From the NCBI RefSeq assembly GCF_001540865.1, contig NC_033622.1, positions 11,275,137 through 11,339,136 on the forward strand: DNA of 64,000 bases. The letters run 5' to 3'. Below, in pieces: positions 11,446 through 21,822 of this stretch. Numbering within the stretch: position 1 is the stretch's first letter; every line of letters begins with the position of its first letter. This DNA comes from Ananas comosus. Taxonomy: Eukaryota; Streptophyta; Magnoliopsida; Poales; Bromeliaceae. The translations under genes and the position numbers were made by a program. Under the pieces are notes generated by a model. It had not been told where the DNA came from and did no database searches. It was given only the letters and a program-made list of their open reading frames with translations.

Positions 11446-12473
11446 TCAAATACATGCAAAATCGCCAAGATCTGCGCCATTGTTTTCTCTCCACTCTTCT
11501 TGGATGGTTTCGCTAAACCAAAGCGAATCCTCACCGGCATGAGAACCGATCGCGTTGCCATCGTCTTTGTCCCGGTTGTTATTGCATAGACTGTAGAATC
11601 CATCATCCGCGAAGCTCGACATGAGCTCTTCCATGTTGAAGTCCATGAACAGATCGATCGAACCGGCATGCGGAGGAAGCAAGGAAGAAGATGGTGTCTC
11701 GTTGCTCGGAGGAGCTATATTCTCATTGTTTGGCTTTGCGGTATCATCTAGATCTTGTAGCGTCTGGAGATAAACTTTGGTGCACCTCACTGCTTTGGTT
11801 CGGATAACTTGATGGGACTGTTTGTCGGCTGTAGCAGTTGCTTCTGATGAGTCCAATACATTAACATCTCTTCTCTTCGAGTTGTGCACAGTTTGTCGGG
11901 GCTCTGCTTTTTTGCTAAGGTTTGTGTTCCAGTAATTCTTGATTTCATTGTCTGTTCGCCCTGGAAGTCTCCTTGCTATTAGGGACCATCTACGCAAAAG
12001 ATCAATTGATGAAGATAGAGCGTACGTATGCATTAAAATGATATATTTTGTGAAGAGAGGCTGAGTTATAAGCTACCTGTTGCCAAGGAGCTTGTGGAGT
12101 TTGATGATGAGCTCCACTTCGTCGTCAGAAATGTTTCCCCTCTTGATACCGGGTCTCAAATAATTCATCCATCGAAGGCGACAACTCTTCCCACATCGCT
12201 TTAATCCTATATTAATTGTTACGAAACATGATCGATCATCATGAAAAGATAGCGAAACAATTAATATATAAAAAGCTGGCAAAGTACAAGCTAAGGCGAA
12301 TCATGGCTTAATTAACTGAACCTTGATCTCGATCTCTCACCTGCTCTTGTTGGGAGATCTCTCCATTTTCCTTCACCGTGAAGCTTGATGTACTCGGTAA
12401 GGATCTTATCTTCAGAAACCGACCATGCTCCTTTATTTTGTCCCTCCTTAGAACAACAAGGTCTCCTCCCCAT
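11446..12473 (-). CDS. R2R3-MYB transcription factor, C1/TT2-like
   Basis: Three exons: 12473-12341 (133 bp), 12206-12077 (130 bp) and 11989-11446, joined at GT-AG introns, give 268 residues. The 133/130-bp exons are the canonical plant R2R3-MYB layout. The protein starts MGRRPCC. R2 tryptophans are at 17, 37 and 57; R3 has Ile70, Trp89 and Trp108. Residues 76-95 fit the bHLH-binding pattern [D/E]Lx2[R/K]x3Lx6Lx3R. Residues 149-158 read [10 protein letters not shown], resembling the subgroup-5 motif of C1 and TT2 regulators of anthocyanin and proanthocyanidin genes. The C-terminus is acidic and Trp-containing, consistent with activation. It would act in the nucleus with a bHLH and a WD40 partner. 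One oddity is Arg94, where Gly is usual in the SLIAGR stretch. A TATA-like box lies about 90 bp upstream. The broken MYB piece at 42784 shares the IARRLP variant. Confidence 0.93.
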
Positions 12474-12563
12474 CTCCACTCTCCTCTTCTCTACTCTCTC
12501 TACATCTATCCAACTATGCAACTTCGTTTGGTATACACCATGTGGCGATGCATATATCCATGT

Positions 12564-12571
12564 TATTTATA
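12564..12571 (-). promoter_or_regulatory. TATA box of the C1/TT2-like MYB gene
   Basis: TATAAATA on the minus strand, about 91 bases before the ATG at 12473. A CACATGG E-box-like site lies between it and the start codon (about 12537-12543). Confidence 0.55.
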
Positions 12572-12800
12572 TAGGGTTAATTACAAGGCTACACCAACGA
12601 TGCAATGCTCTATAGAAAGTTTGGTGCATGCACCTCACTGCTTTGGTTCGGTCACATCAACAAAACATCTTAGCTGCATTTTATTTGGGTATTAGTAAGA
12701 ACTGCTTATGTTAAAGATAGGTACAAGTTCATGTATAAGCAGTAACTAGACTAATTTTATATTTAGATGAAAATTGAGTTGTTTCTAGAAATAGGAAAAA

Positions 12801-13932
12801 TAGTGTTTGGATGATTATATTGTAATAAAGGAAATAAGAGTTATCATTTTAAAGTGAATAAGAGTTAAATTAAAATTATTTTATTTAATTAATTAACATC
12901 AAAATATTACTTAAAAATAATAAATTAATATTAATAATTATAAATAATAAATTAGTTAAATAATAATAAATGAAATAATAAATTGTAAACAATTATAAAT
13001 AATAAATTATTAGCAATTATAAATTATAAATTAATTAATTAACAATAAATAATTATAAATTATAAATTATTAATTAATAAAATTTTATTATTAAAAATAA
13101 ATTAATTAGATAATATAGTCTAAATAAAATAATAATAATTCTAAATAATAAAATTAGTTTAATAATTATAAATAATAAATAAATAAATAATTAATAATAA
13201 AGTCAATAAAAATTATAAATTACTAATTAATAATAAATTACAAATAAGAATTATTAATAATTATAAATAATAAATTATTAATAATTATAAATAATAATTA
13301 TTTAATTAATAATAAAATTATTAATTAATTAATTATTAATAATTATAAAAATAATATATTAATAAATATAAATTAAATAATTAATAATAGTAAATTCTTA
13401 ATAATTATTATAATAAATTATTAATAATTATATTACAAATTAATTAATTAATTAATTAATTAATTTTAATTAATTAATAAGAAATTAAATAGTTAATTAT
13501 TAAATAAATTAATACTAATAAATTAATGATAAATTAGTTAATTATAAATTAATAAAATAACCAATTAATTATAAATTAATAAATAAATTAAGTAATTATT
13601 AATAATTATAAATAATAATAATTTAATTAATAATTATAAATAATAAATTAATAAATTGTTTTATTATTTAAGCAATAAATAATAATTTAAAAATAATAAT
13701 TAAATTAATTAATTATTTAATATCATAATTAAAATTATTTTTAGACTTTAATTAACTTTATTCTCACCAGGGAATAAGGTTGTTCAAGGAAAAAGGTGGA
13801 ACAATAGTTCCGATATTATACTGGGTTATTCCAAAAATCTGAGAGCTACTGTTCTCGGATACTTAACACAGCATTTGGGAACAAAGGGAAAAACAAGAGC
13901 TTATTCCATTCCTTGTTCACGAACCAAACACT
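12801..13932. mobile_element. AT-rich TIR element, non-coding
   Basis: The ends TAGTGTTTGG (12801-12810) and its inverted form CCAAACACTA (13923-13932) flank about 900 bp composed almost only of A and T in TTAATTAA, AATAATAAATT and TTATAAAT phrases (12850-13740). No reading frame survives. No target duplication was found, so this may be an eroded hAT- or PIF-type element. Confidence 0.5.
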
Positions 13933-14499
13933 ACCTTCGCGAGCCGTGCTTTAGCTAATGATGGCATACTTATGGACACCGCCATTCACAATAAATAGAC
14001 TATAAAATATGCATTAAACATAGCTTTCTGTAGTTAGATATTTTATATTATATATATTATATTTAAGGTTAATTGCATACAAGTTCCCAAAATATAGTGA
14101 ATTGCGGATATATTCCTGCAAATCTCAACTTTCATAAATTATCGCTGCAAAAGTTCTAATGTATTCAGATATGTTCCTCTGGTTAGGATCCGTTAGAGAA
14201 TTATTTATTTTTTAACAGTAGGTTTGTAAAATGACAATTTTACCCTCACAAATATTTCCTTCCAGAACAACCCTCTTCCTCTTTCTCTTTCTTCTCGGGC
14301 TGCCGGAGCGGACGGCTGTGGCGGCGATGTCGCGGAGCATAGGGACCAGGGCGACCACGGATGGTCCCGCGGAGCGGACGACCACGGATGGTCTCGATCG
14401 CACTCGCACGGTAGCGCCAGCCGTTAGTAGCTGTCCGATCTCTCCAGGCTTAGTATTGACCCTCGCGCCAGCACGTTCTCCTTCTCCTCTGACGCCGTC

Positions 14500-14662
14500 C
14501 TCGCCTCCCCCCACCCCCCCGAAGAATGGCTGCACCAACGCCACACCCCTCAATCAACCGGGGCCTCCGCGCGACCGCCGCTGCAGAGCTGTGCCGCCGC
14601 GTGGTACGAGATGGCGGCCCCCGCGCTGTCCCCGCAGAGCACCACGCGCGAGGGGTCGCATC
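14500..14662 (-). pseudogene. Carboxylesterase (CXE/GID1-like) fragment in Pack-MULE
   Basis: Read on the minus strand, one frame gives DPSRVVLCGDSAGAA. It contains the GDSAG nucleophile elbow of plant alpha/beta-hydrolase carboxylesterases. A one-base frame change later gives RGVALVQPFFGG (about 14550-14514), the family's strand-plus-QPFFGG block. Order and spacing match the family. The oxyanion-hole HGGG block and the later Asp and His residues of the triad are absent, so this is a captured internal fragment, not a functional enzyme. Confidence 0.75.
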
Positions 14663-14989
14663 TTGGCGCACGAGTTCACACATCGGGTGGGGAATGAGGT
14701 CGAGGTTGGGATGGGCTGTGATCATGTCGGCGATGGTGCAAAGGATCCGGGGATCGTCGTCATCGTTGGCGGCGTGGGCCAGGCAGGAGTCGTCAAGGAG
14801 GACGATGGGGAGGTTGCGGCACGGAGGGAACTTGGGGACCAGGGCGCATGGGGCGAAGGCTACGGCAGGGGCGGCGTCGGCGTCGACGATCTGCTTGACG
14901 ATCTCGACGGGGGTGTTGAGGGGGTTGGTGGTGGTGAGCACGGCGCCGAGGCCGTCGGAAGAGCTCGTGACGACGGCCCATGTGGACAC
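14654..14989 (-). pseudogene. 4-coumarate-CoA ligase-like fragment in Pack-MULE
   Basis: About 112 residues in one frame. They include GAVLTTTNPLNTPVEIVKQI, then LPIVLLDDS, IADMI and VRQDAT. This block corresponds to the region just before the SSGTTG nucleotide-binding motif of plant 4CL-like acyl-CoA synthetases. The frame then runs directly into the carboxylesterase fragment, so the AMP-binding motif itself is missing. It has no plausible start, and the rest of the enzyme (usually over 500 residues) is not here. Confidence 0.75.
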
Positions 14990-15292
14990 GACGATCGCGG
15001 CTCCTCCTTCTTCGCCGCGATAGCCCGCCGCATCTCCTCCCTCGCGATGACCACTCCGGCAAGCAGAAGAGGAAGAGAAAGAGGAAGAGGGGTAAAATTA
15101 TCAATTCACCTTATTAATTAATCATGATTAAGTATTTTAACGGTAGTTAACTAAATATTTCTAGCGGATCCTAACGGTAGGGACTTATCTGAATACATTA
15201 CGATTTTTGCAGGGATAACTTATGAAAATTGAGCTTCGCAGGAATATATATGCAATTCACCATATTTGCAGGGACGTGTATGCAATTAACCC

Positions 15293-16149
15293 TTATATTT
15301 ATATTATATTTTATAGTATTAATTATTAAATATTTTATCAATCATTAATATTTAATTTGTGCGGTGTATAAAGCATTAGTATGCACGAAGTGCAGCAAAG
15401 GTTTCTTCTCCTTTTGAATTTATGAGTATATCCTATTAAATATTCTCTACACAAAGTATATATTTTTACATACACTGCATGCCTAAAACCCTTTAATAAA
15501 AATTTTAAAAAATTCATCAAATATAATTAAAATTATTAGACTTTATAGACAATGTATATTTAATTAAAATTTGATATTAGAATAATAATCATCTAATATA
15601 ATTACATATGATATTAGAATAATAATCATCTAATATAAGTTGCGCTATATAGAATAGGTGCATAACTACATATAATAGTTTCTCTTTCTTCAATCAATCT
15701 TAACAAGACAAAAACACTCTCATTTTTTCTTCAATTTGAAATAACTCTTCCAATTTTAACTTTTTAGGCATAAATTTATTTATAGAATAACTTTTAAACC
15801 TAAAATTTTGATTAATTGTTTAAGCAAAATTATTAGTATAATTTAACTTTACAAATGCTGGAAGTTAAGAAAATATTAATAAAATGATTATTTTTATAAT
15901 GTAGATAAGAGTACTTTACAGCTTTGCTTTTCTGTATTTTTTAGTTATATTTTTTAATTTTAAAATTTTAATAAATATATATATTTTAATTTGCCTGAAA
16001 TACTACCTACCTGCCATGCAGCGTGGGTTTTATACTAGTATGATTGATTCTCATTTTCCACTTCAAATTTTGATCCGTTTCTTCCACTCGAGAAAGGAGT
16101 TTTTCCGGTGCACAGAGAGCGCATTCCCGTTTAGTTATTAAGAGTCCGA
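15293..16149. other. Intergenic, no gene recognised
   Basis: AT-rich. A direct repeat of about 28 bp (ATGATATTAGAATAATAATC...) occurs at 15575-15600 and 15608-15636. No gene is supported. Confidence 0.5.
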
Positions 16150-16480
16150 TTTGTGTGTTTTTAGAAGCACGGTAAGCATCATGCTACCAAATTATTTTCG
16201 ATACTAAGACTTCCTAAACAATGATCGGCTTTTTTATATTTAATCTAAAGTATTCGAAATATCTGAAAAATAAATTTTGTTATTTTTCGATATCATTTAC
16301 CTAGTAATAAAAAAAACTCAAGTCAATGGCCGGAAATAAATAGTTCATAAAAAGTGACAATATATGGTGCCGAAAATTTTAGATCGAAAATATAAAACTT
16401 ATTTTATATAGTATGAAAAAAAAATTTAAAATTTTATATGATTTGAATATTTCTAAATCGTTAAATTTGCAAACAGAATG
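16150..16480. repeat. Half-copy of the foldback element family
   Basis: It begins GAAGCACGGTAAGC and continues with TTTTCGATACTAAGAC and a decayed GATCGGC block. It is an inverted homologue of 16739-17066 and related to the arms of the element at 5263-5805. Confidence 0.6.
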
Positions 16481-17587
16481 AATAGAACAACTTTAGCATG
16501 CTCGATTCGAAAGCATTTTGCAAGGGATACAGAATTATATATATGTGTGTCTTGGCTAGGAAAATTTTTCCAAATTAAGTCGAGAAATTTTAGAGCATAC
16601 TTAGGGCTGGCAAATGAGCGAGCCGGCTCGTGTTCGACTCGCGTTCGGCTCGATATTCGGCTCGCTCAAGCTTGGCTTGAATTAATTTCAAGTGGAGCTT
16701 GAGCCTAAATTTAGACTCAAAATTAATTTTAAGCCAANCGTTTGCAAGTTTAACGGTGTAGAAATATCTAAATCACATGAAATTTTGATAGAAAATTTTT
16801 TATACCATATAAAACAAGATCAATAACTTTGATCTAAAATTTTAATGTCATATCATCATATTTTGTAAGATTTTTATTTTCAGTCGTTGATTTTGAGCCA
16901 CTTCGATCACTAGGCAAATGATATCGAAAAATCGCAAAATTTATTTTTTAGATACTTCAAATACTCTAGATCAAGTCTAACGGAGCCGATCTTCGATTTG
17001 AAAGTCCGAACATCGAAAATAACTTGGAAGCACGGAGCGCTCCGTGCTTCCAGAAGAATACCAGACGCACTATATATATATATATATATATATAGTTTAC
17101 TATACTATTAATAGTACCAACCACTTGCTATTAGGTTTTCGGCCCTTGGATAAAGGGATGTATACTTAGGATGATAGTGATTCCCTATAGTTAAGTGGGT
17201 GGTTAGTTGAATAGTATGATTTATCGGATGAAATTAGTCAAAGGGGTAGATCTAATGGCACAAAAATTCGATACCACTACGCATTTGGTGCTATCGATAA
17301 TATAGTAGCTGGACTCTCTCTATCTCTCTCTCTCTCTCTCTCTCTATATAGTCCGTCTATTATACTATCTATAGTACTAATCGTTTTGTGCTATCGAGTT
17401 TTCTGCCGTTAGATCTACTTATATATATAGAATCCGGCTATTATACTATTGATAGTACCAAGCATTTGGAGCTATCGAGTTTTCTGCCGTTAGATCTACC
17501 CCTTTGGTCATTTTCATCCATTAGATCATACTATTCAACTATCCACCTCCTCAACCTTAGTGGCTACTATCATCCTAACTAGACATC

Positions 17588-17979
17588 TGTAGTACCCTTG
17601 TTTATTTATTTATTTTTTTAAATTTTTTTTAGTCGGTTGGTGATGCATGGGGGTGGCTTTGGATGCCACGTGCACCCCCCATGCATCCTTATCTTGTGGC
17701 CTACAGAGGGATAGTGGTGATTTGTAATTTCCCTCTCTCTCTAGTTGGAAGTGGAGAGCTCGTGGAGGCTATAGTTGGAGATTGGAGCNTATTTTGGATT
17801 TGGACTATGTATATGAAACTCAGTTTGTTTATCTTCTGTTTTTTTTAGCAGCTCTCTACTACTGTTCGTAGTAGCGTTTGATTTACAGGTACAGCTGTCG
17901 CTTCGTATACAGAGAAAATTTCTTTGTATACGGCGGATTTGTCGGCGTGCCCGGGGAACTAGACATCCGGGGCGTGACA
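17588..17979 (+). mobile_element. Solo LTR, internally deleted, in the hAT element
   Basis: It starts TGTAGTACCC and ends GGGGCGTGACA, with a perfect 5-bp duplication ACATC (17583-17587, 17980-17984). The last 120 bp match the 3' ends of the longer LTRs at 19553-22603 and 40715-42369 (CTTCGTATACAG, ACGGCGGATTTGTCGGCG). The interrupted host sequence is intact in the sister hAT copy near 27180-27235, confirming a clean insertion. Confidence 0.88.
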
Positions 17980-18414
17980 ACATCCCTTCATCTAGAGCTG
18001 AAATCTAATAGCTAGTGGTTGGTACTATTATTAATATAGTAACCTAATTCTATATAAATATTGGCTAGGGTTACTATACTCTTATGTGTATAGACCCCTT
18101 TATACTTATAATTTTTTGGTCGTTGGATGTGCAATTAGGATGATAGTGGTACCCTAGGATTGAGTGGGTGGCTGGTTGAATAGTATGATTTACGGATGGA
18201 AATAGTTAAAAGTATAGATCTAACGATGAAAAACTTATGAGTATAAAGAAATCTATACTAATAAGAGTATAGTAGCCGAACTCTCCCTATATATAATTAT
18301 ATATAATATATATTTTAATTATAAAAAATAATATATATTATGTATTTTAATTATTTGTATATATAATTTAGATTATTGGGCCCACAAAACCAAACCAGCA
18401 AAATCTTACTCTAA

Positions 18415-18416
18415 TT

Positions 18417-18452
<36 letters not shown>
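18415..18452. repeat. (CT)n microsatellite
   Basis: Nearly perfect CT repeat in the right half of hAT copy 1. Similar tracts sit at 17311-17346, 26650-26686, 26931-26948 and 27511-27544. Confidence 0.9.
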
Positions 18453-18455
<3 letters not shown>

Positions 18456-18765
18456 CAGAATCACTTTTCTTAATTTTTTTAATATTACAATATCGTATTT
18501 CATGCATTCATTTTGTATGTTGAGCTATTAGACATTTTTTGTATCGAATTTTAGATATGTTTTAAATTGCACGATGTTAAAGAATTTCAAGCAGCTTGTT
18601 TAGGGCTCGAGCTCGCTTGACTTGAAATTAGGCTTGCTCGAGCTCGGCTTGAATTAATTTCAAACCGAGCTTGAGCCTAAATTTAGGCTCGAAATTAATT
18701 TCAAGCCAAACTTGAGATAAGGTAAGCTCACTTGAGCTCGACTCGTTTCCACCCCTAAGCATACT

Positions 18766-19552
18766 CTTCCTCCAATCCTTAATTAAATAGAAAATCCTCT
18801 AAAAGTATTAGTATTATAAATACCCCTATGATTTAAAGAAATAATAAAAAAATATCTATATTGATAACATTCCATCTAAAAACTAAATAAAATTTTTATT
18901 TTGTCCATCATATATTATCTCTACCTTTTAAATTAACTTAAAAGATTATTTGCTTGAAAATTATAAATACAATTAATTGAATGTAATTTAAATTGAAACT
19001 AATTAATTAGAGAAAACTAAAATGCACAGATAGTATAAAAAAATCATACTTAATTAGAAAAAAGTAAAAGAATAGATTCACAAAAAAATATAATATATCT
19101 TAGTTTTAATTAATTGTTAATTAATATTAACATTAGACCCATATGCTATTAAATTTTAAAAAGTGGATAAAAAAGACATTCATAAACTATATCACAAACC
19201 AACGTTGAGTTATTTTTACCGACTGTCCCTAGAGCAAGTGGTAAAAGGCTTGATGGTTGGTACCCGAGACCCAAGTTCGAATCCTAGTTAATTCACATTT
19301 TCAGTTAAATTTATTTCTAAATGAAATAAATGAAGCGGGTAGCGTGCTACCTATCTCTCAAAAAAAAAAAAAAAAACGTTGAGCCATTTTTTGGATAAGA
19401 AATAAATTTATGGAATGATTTAAACGTATCATTCCTCCAACCCCTTAATTACATAAAAAACCCCCCAAAGTGTCAAAATAAAAGATATCTCTCTAATTAG
19501 AGAAACCGTCTTAAATACCCCTATTGATAGTGAATTAGTGATCCATCTAGGA
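18766..19552. repeat. Tandemly duplicated AT-rich unit
   Basis: The stretch CTTCCTCCAATCCTTAATTA... (from 18766) reappears in diverged form from about 19430 (ATTCCTCCAACCCCTTAATT). It continues beyond the inserted LTR from 22604 (TAAATAAAATTTTTATTTTG, then the same sequence as 18894-19120). The second unit was thus split by the LTR. No gene is present. Confidence 0.65.
19219..19374 (+). mobile_element. tRNA-derived SINE, best-preserved copy
   Basis: Its tRNA-like head has an A-box region (AGCAAGTGGTAAAAGGC) and a B box (AGTTCGAATCC at about 19274-19284). A body with TTTATTTCTAAATGAAATAA follows, then the tail GGGTAGCGTGCTACC and about 18 A. It is flanked by a long imperfect duplication AACGTTGAG..ATTTTT (19201-19217, 19375-19391), typical of LINE-driven insertion. 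Three other copies are in this window. Confidence 0.88.
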
Positions 19553-20190
19553 TGTGGTATCCTGATGTTCAGCAGGAGAGGCTTATCGACAGCTTTGGAG
19601 AGTGTCGGGACAAGTCTGAGTCGCGTTGGCGCGAAATAGATACAAAACGAACTCAGCCGGGACGCAAGAGCAGGACTTGGCATTGGAATCTGTAAACAGC
19701 AGATTTTCTGCTTGTTGTACCGGTACAACCATCAAGGAGTACTGGTACACTTTCTGTACCGGTACAACATCAGGGGTGTACCGGTACACTTTGACAGATT
19801 TTGCGCAGCTACTCTCGGGTTGCCATTTGTACCGGTACATTTGCCCGTGTACCGGTACACCTAAGTAGGTAAGGGGCTTTTTGGTAATTTCGTGCCTTGT
19901 ACGTGTCACCACTCCACCACTTCGCTATTTACATGTGTAGAGAGGTTGAGAGAGAGTATTCTACCTGCTTCTTCTCCCCTTTCTCTCTAGCATCGGCCGA
20001 GCAAGGAAGAGCTCGGGTGGAGTTCGAGTTTTGCCGATGTCGCGCCGTGGTGCCGTTTGAGTGTGTCTTCGTCGTCGTAGCATCGCGAGGAGGCCGGGCA
20101 AGGGTACAATTCCGCCGTTCTCGACGTCGCGTCGAATTGGGTTTAGCTATCGAGGTTGGTTAATCATCGGTTTGTCTTCTAAGTGTATAG

Positions 20191-20236
20191 TGTTAGTTTT
20201 AATTATTTAAAACTATGATTTAAAACTTGATTTTAA

Positions 20237-20299
<63 letters not shown>

Positions 20300-20918
20300 T
20301 AACCCTACAAATCTAATCTGGATTGTATCCAGATTTGGTCCAAGAGAGATCTTGATCAGATCTCTCTTGATTTGATACATGCCTCGGGAAGGGACTGGGC
20401 TATCCTAGTCAACCCTTGGGAAATGGCAAGATCCTAGTCAAGGATCTTGCCTTGACTCTCCCGTTGGAAGCTCTCCTATATAAGGAGAGGTGGTGCATTT
20501 ACTTAGATACATAAGAAGAATATAACTTCTTCTTAAACCGAGATTCTTCATTCTTTCTAATCCTCTTTAAACCTCTTCTATATTTAGTACACTAAACTTT
20601 ACTATTTTTGCTGGATCTCTGAAAGCTAATTGGGTTCGTGTTGCGCCACCCTGAAGACGTGCCGACGGGGCGGACAGTGGTCGTTGTATCGCTAGGAGTG
20701 ATTGCCGGAGCCTCGCACGTGGAGGGGCAATCTTGCTTCTAGGACAGTGCATTCGCACGCCTCGACTCACAGGCTTCATCTGATCTCTTGATCTCTATTG
20801 CATTAATTATTTAATTTTTATTAAGATTTTTAAAAGCAGAAGTAGAATAGTTTTCATTTAAAATTGATTATAAAAATATTTTACTAAAGATTTTAGAAAG
20901 AGAATATTTATTCCAACA
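20191..20918 (+). mobile_element. Copia-like solo LTR nested in the long LTR
   Basis: It starts TGTTAGTTTT and ends TATTCCAACA, with a perfect 5-bp duplication TATAG (20186-20190, 20919-20923). An (ATT)n tract is at 20238-20266 and a (TA)n run follows. A TATA box (TATATAAG, 20477-20484) fits an LTR promoter on the plus strand. No internal retrotransposon genes remain, so it arose by LTR-LTR recombination. Confidence 0.88.
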
Positions 20919-21822
20919 TATAGTTGCTCGACATGTGTTGTTGTGTTGATAGATTTTGCTCAGTTCATGAATTTTAGCATATTCCATGTAAAAATCTTAA
21001 TTGGAGCTTCCTCGTTGCATGTATCTACTAGCACATGTTCGACTGGAATTTGACTTAGGAGAAAACAACGATTATGACTTGTCATATGCTTAAACTACTT
21101 GATTTAGCTCTAGGAGCCGTTGTTATTTTGTATCGATGCAGTATCAGTGTGGTGGATATCGCAGGTAGTTTAGATTTCACTTACGCTCGTGCTGGGATGC
21201 CGAGTGTATTTTTACAGTAGTGTTCAGACTGTTCCGGAGTGTTGGGGGCCGTCGGGGTTGACGGTGGACCTCTATCGCCATTTTGGCGTCAGATTGTGCC
21301 GAGAGCACGCGACCTATTGGTTGTTAGACCAGTTGGACCCTGTTTCTTGACTTTGGCTTGTGAGAGCCTGATTGAGCTCGACAGAGATACGCTGCATACT
21401 CGGTTGGGTAGCTCCCACGAGTGCCACTCCGGAGACGGGCGTTGTGCTTTCGCATTGGTGTCGTTTGTGCAGGTTGGACTTGCTCTCCACGGACCGCTTA
21501 GTGTGGAAATAGCTGTCTAGTCGCAATCGGGCGGGATGGGTGTGTTCACAGTCTCAGGAACGGGTATGCTTACAGTCCCAGTTCGATTAGGTCAGAATTG
21601 ACATTTCCTACAGTTGGTTAGTATAGAGCATGATAGTGTAGTGACTTGTAGCTGTAGATTTCCTTTCAGCTTTCTTCTACTATTTTTGCTCCCTTCTGTA
21701 GATTTGGTGGGTGGACCGACGATGTGGAGGGCAGCACCCACCCTATTTTTGTAGAGCCTGCTGTTCCGGCTGCTGCTTCCTCGGAGACTGATCGTGGCAA
21801 GGGCGTTGCCAGTTAGAGCCCT

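Larger units (their letters stand above)
14066..15292. mobile_element. Pack-MULE carrying gene fragments
   Basis: Terminal inverted repeats of at least 170 bp, probably about 250 bp: left GGTTAATTGCATACAAGTT, right inverted GGTTAATTGCATACACGTC. Pairing continues through AATGTATTCAGATA, GGATCCG and TCTTCCTCTTTCTCTT. A 9-bp duplication TTATATTTA flanks it (14057-14065, 15293-15301), the usual length for Mutator-like elements. The interior (about 14270-15070) is strongly GC-rich, unlike all neighbouring DNA, and carries frame-damaged pieces of two unrelated enzyme genes. No transposase is present. A decayed similar terminus is at 31570-31875. Confidence 0.88.
16602..18757. mobile_element. hAT-like composite element, copy 1
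   Basis: The ends TAGGGCTGGCAAATGAGCGA and (inverted right end) TAGGGGTGGAAACGAGTCGA are bounded by a perfect 8-bp duplication AGCATACT (16594-16601, 18758-18765), the hAT hallmark. Subterminal regions are arrays of GAGCTCG/GGCTCG and AATTAATTTCAAGC on both strands. The interior holds half a foldback element (16739-17066), several MITE-like units with TACTATA...ATAGTACCAA ends, (CT)n tracts, a solo LTR (17588-17979) and an N at 16738. The same interior order occurs in the copy at 25910-28028. No transposase. Confidence 0.85.

Noticed and set aside
14231..15121. Long plus-strand frame of 296 codons
   Set aside because: Shadow of the GC-rich Pack-MULE interior. The recognisable 4CL-like and carboxylesterase sequences are on the minus strand.
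19583..19912. Open frames with repeated Val-Pro-Val-Gln or Tyr-Arg-Tyr words
   Set aside because: They are translations of the TGTACCGGTACA palindrome cluster in an LTR, readable on both strands.
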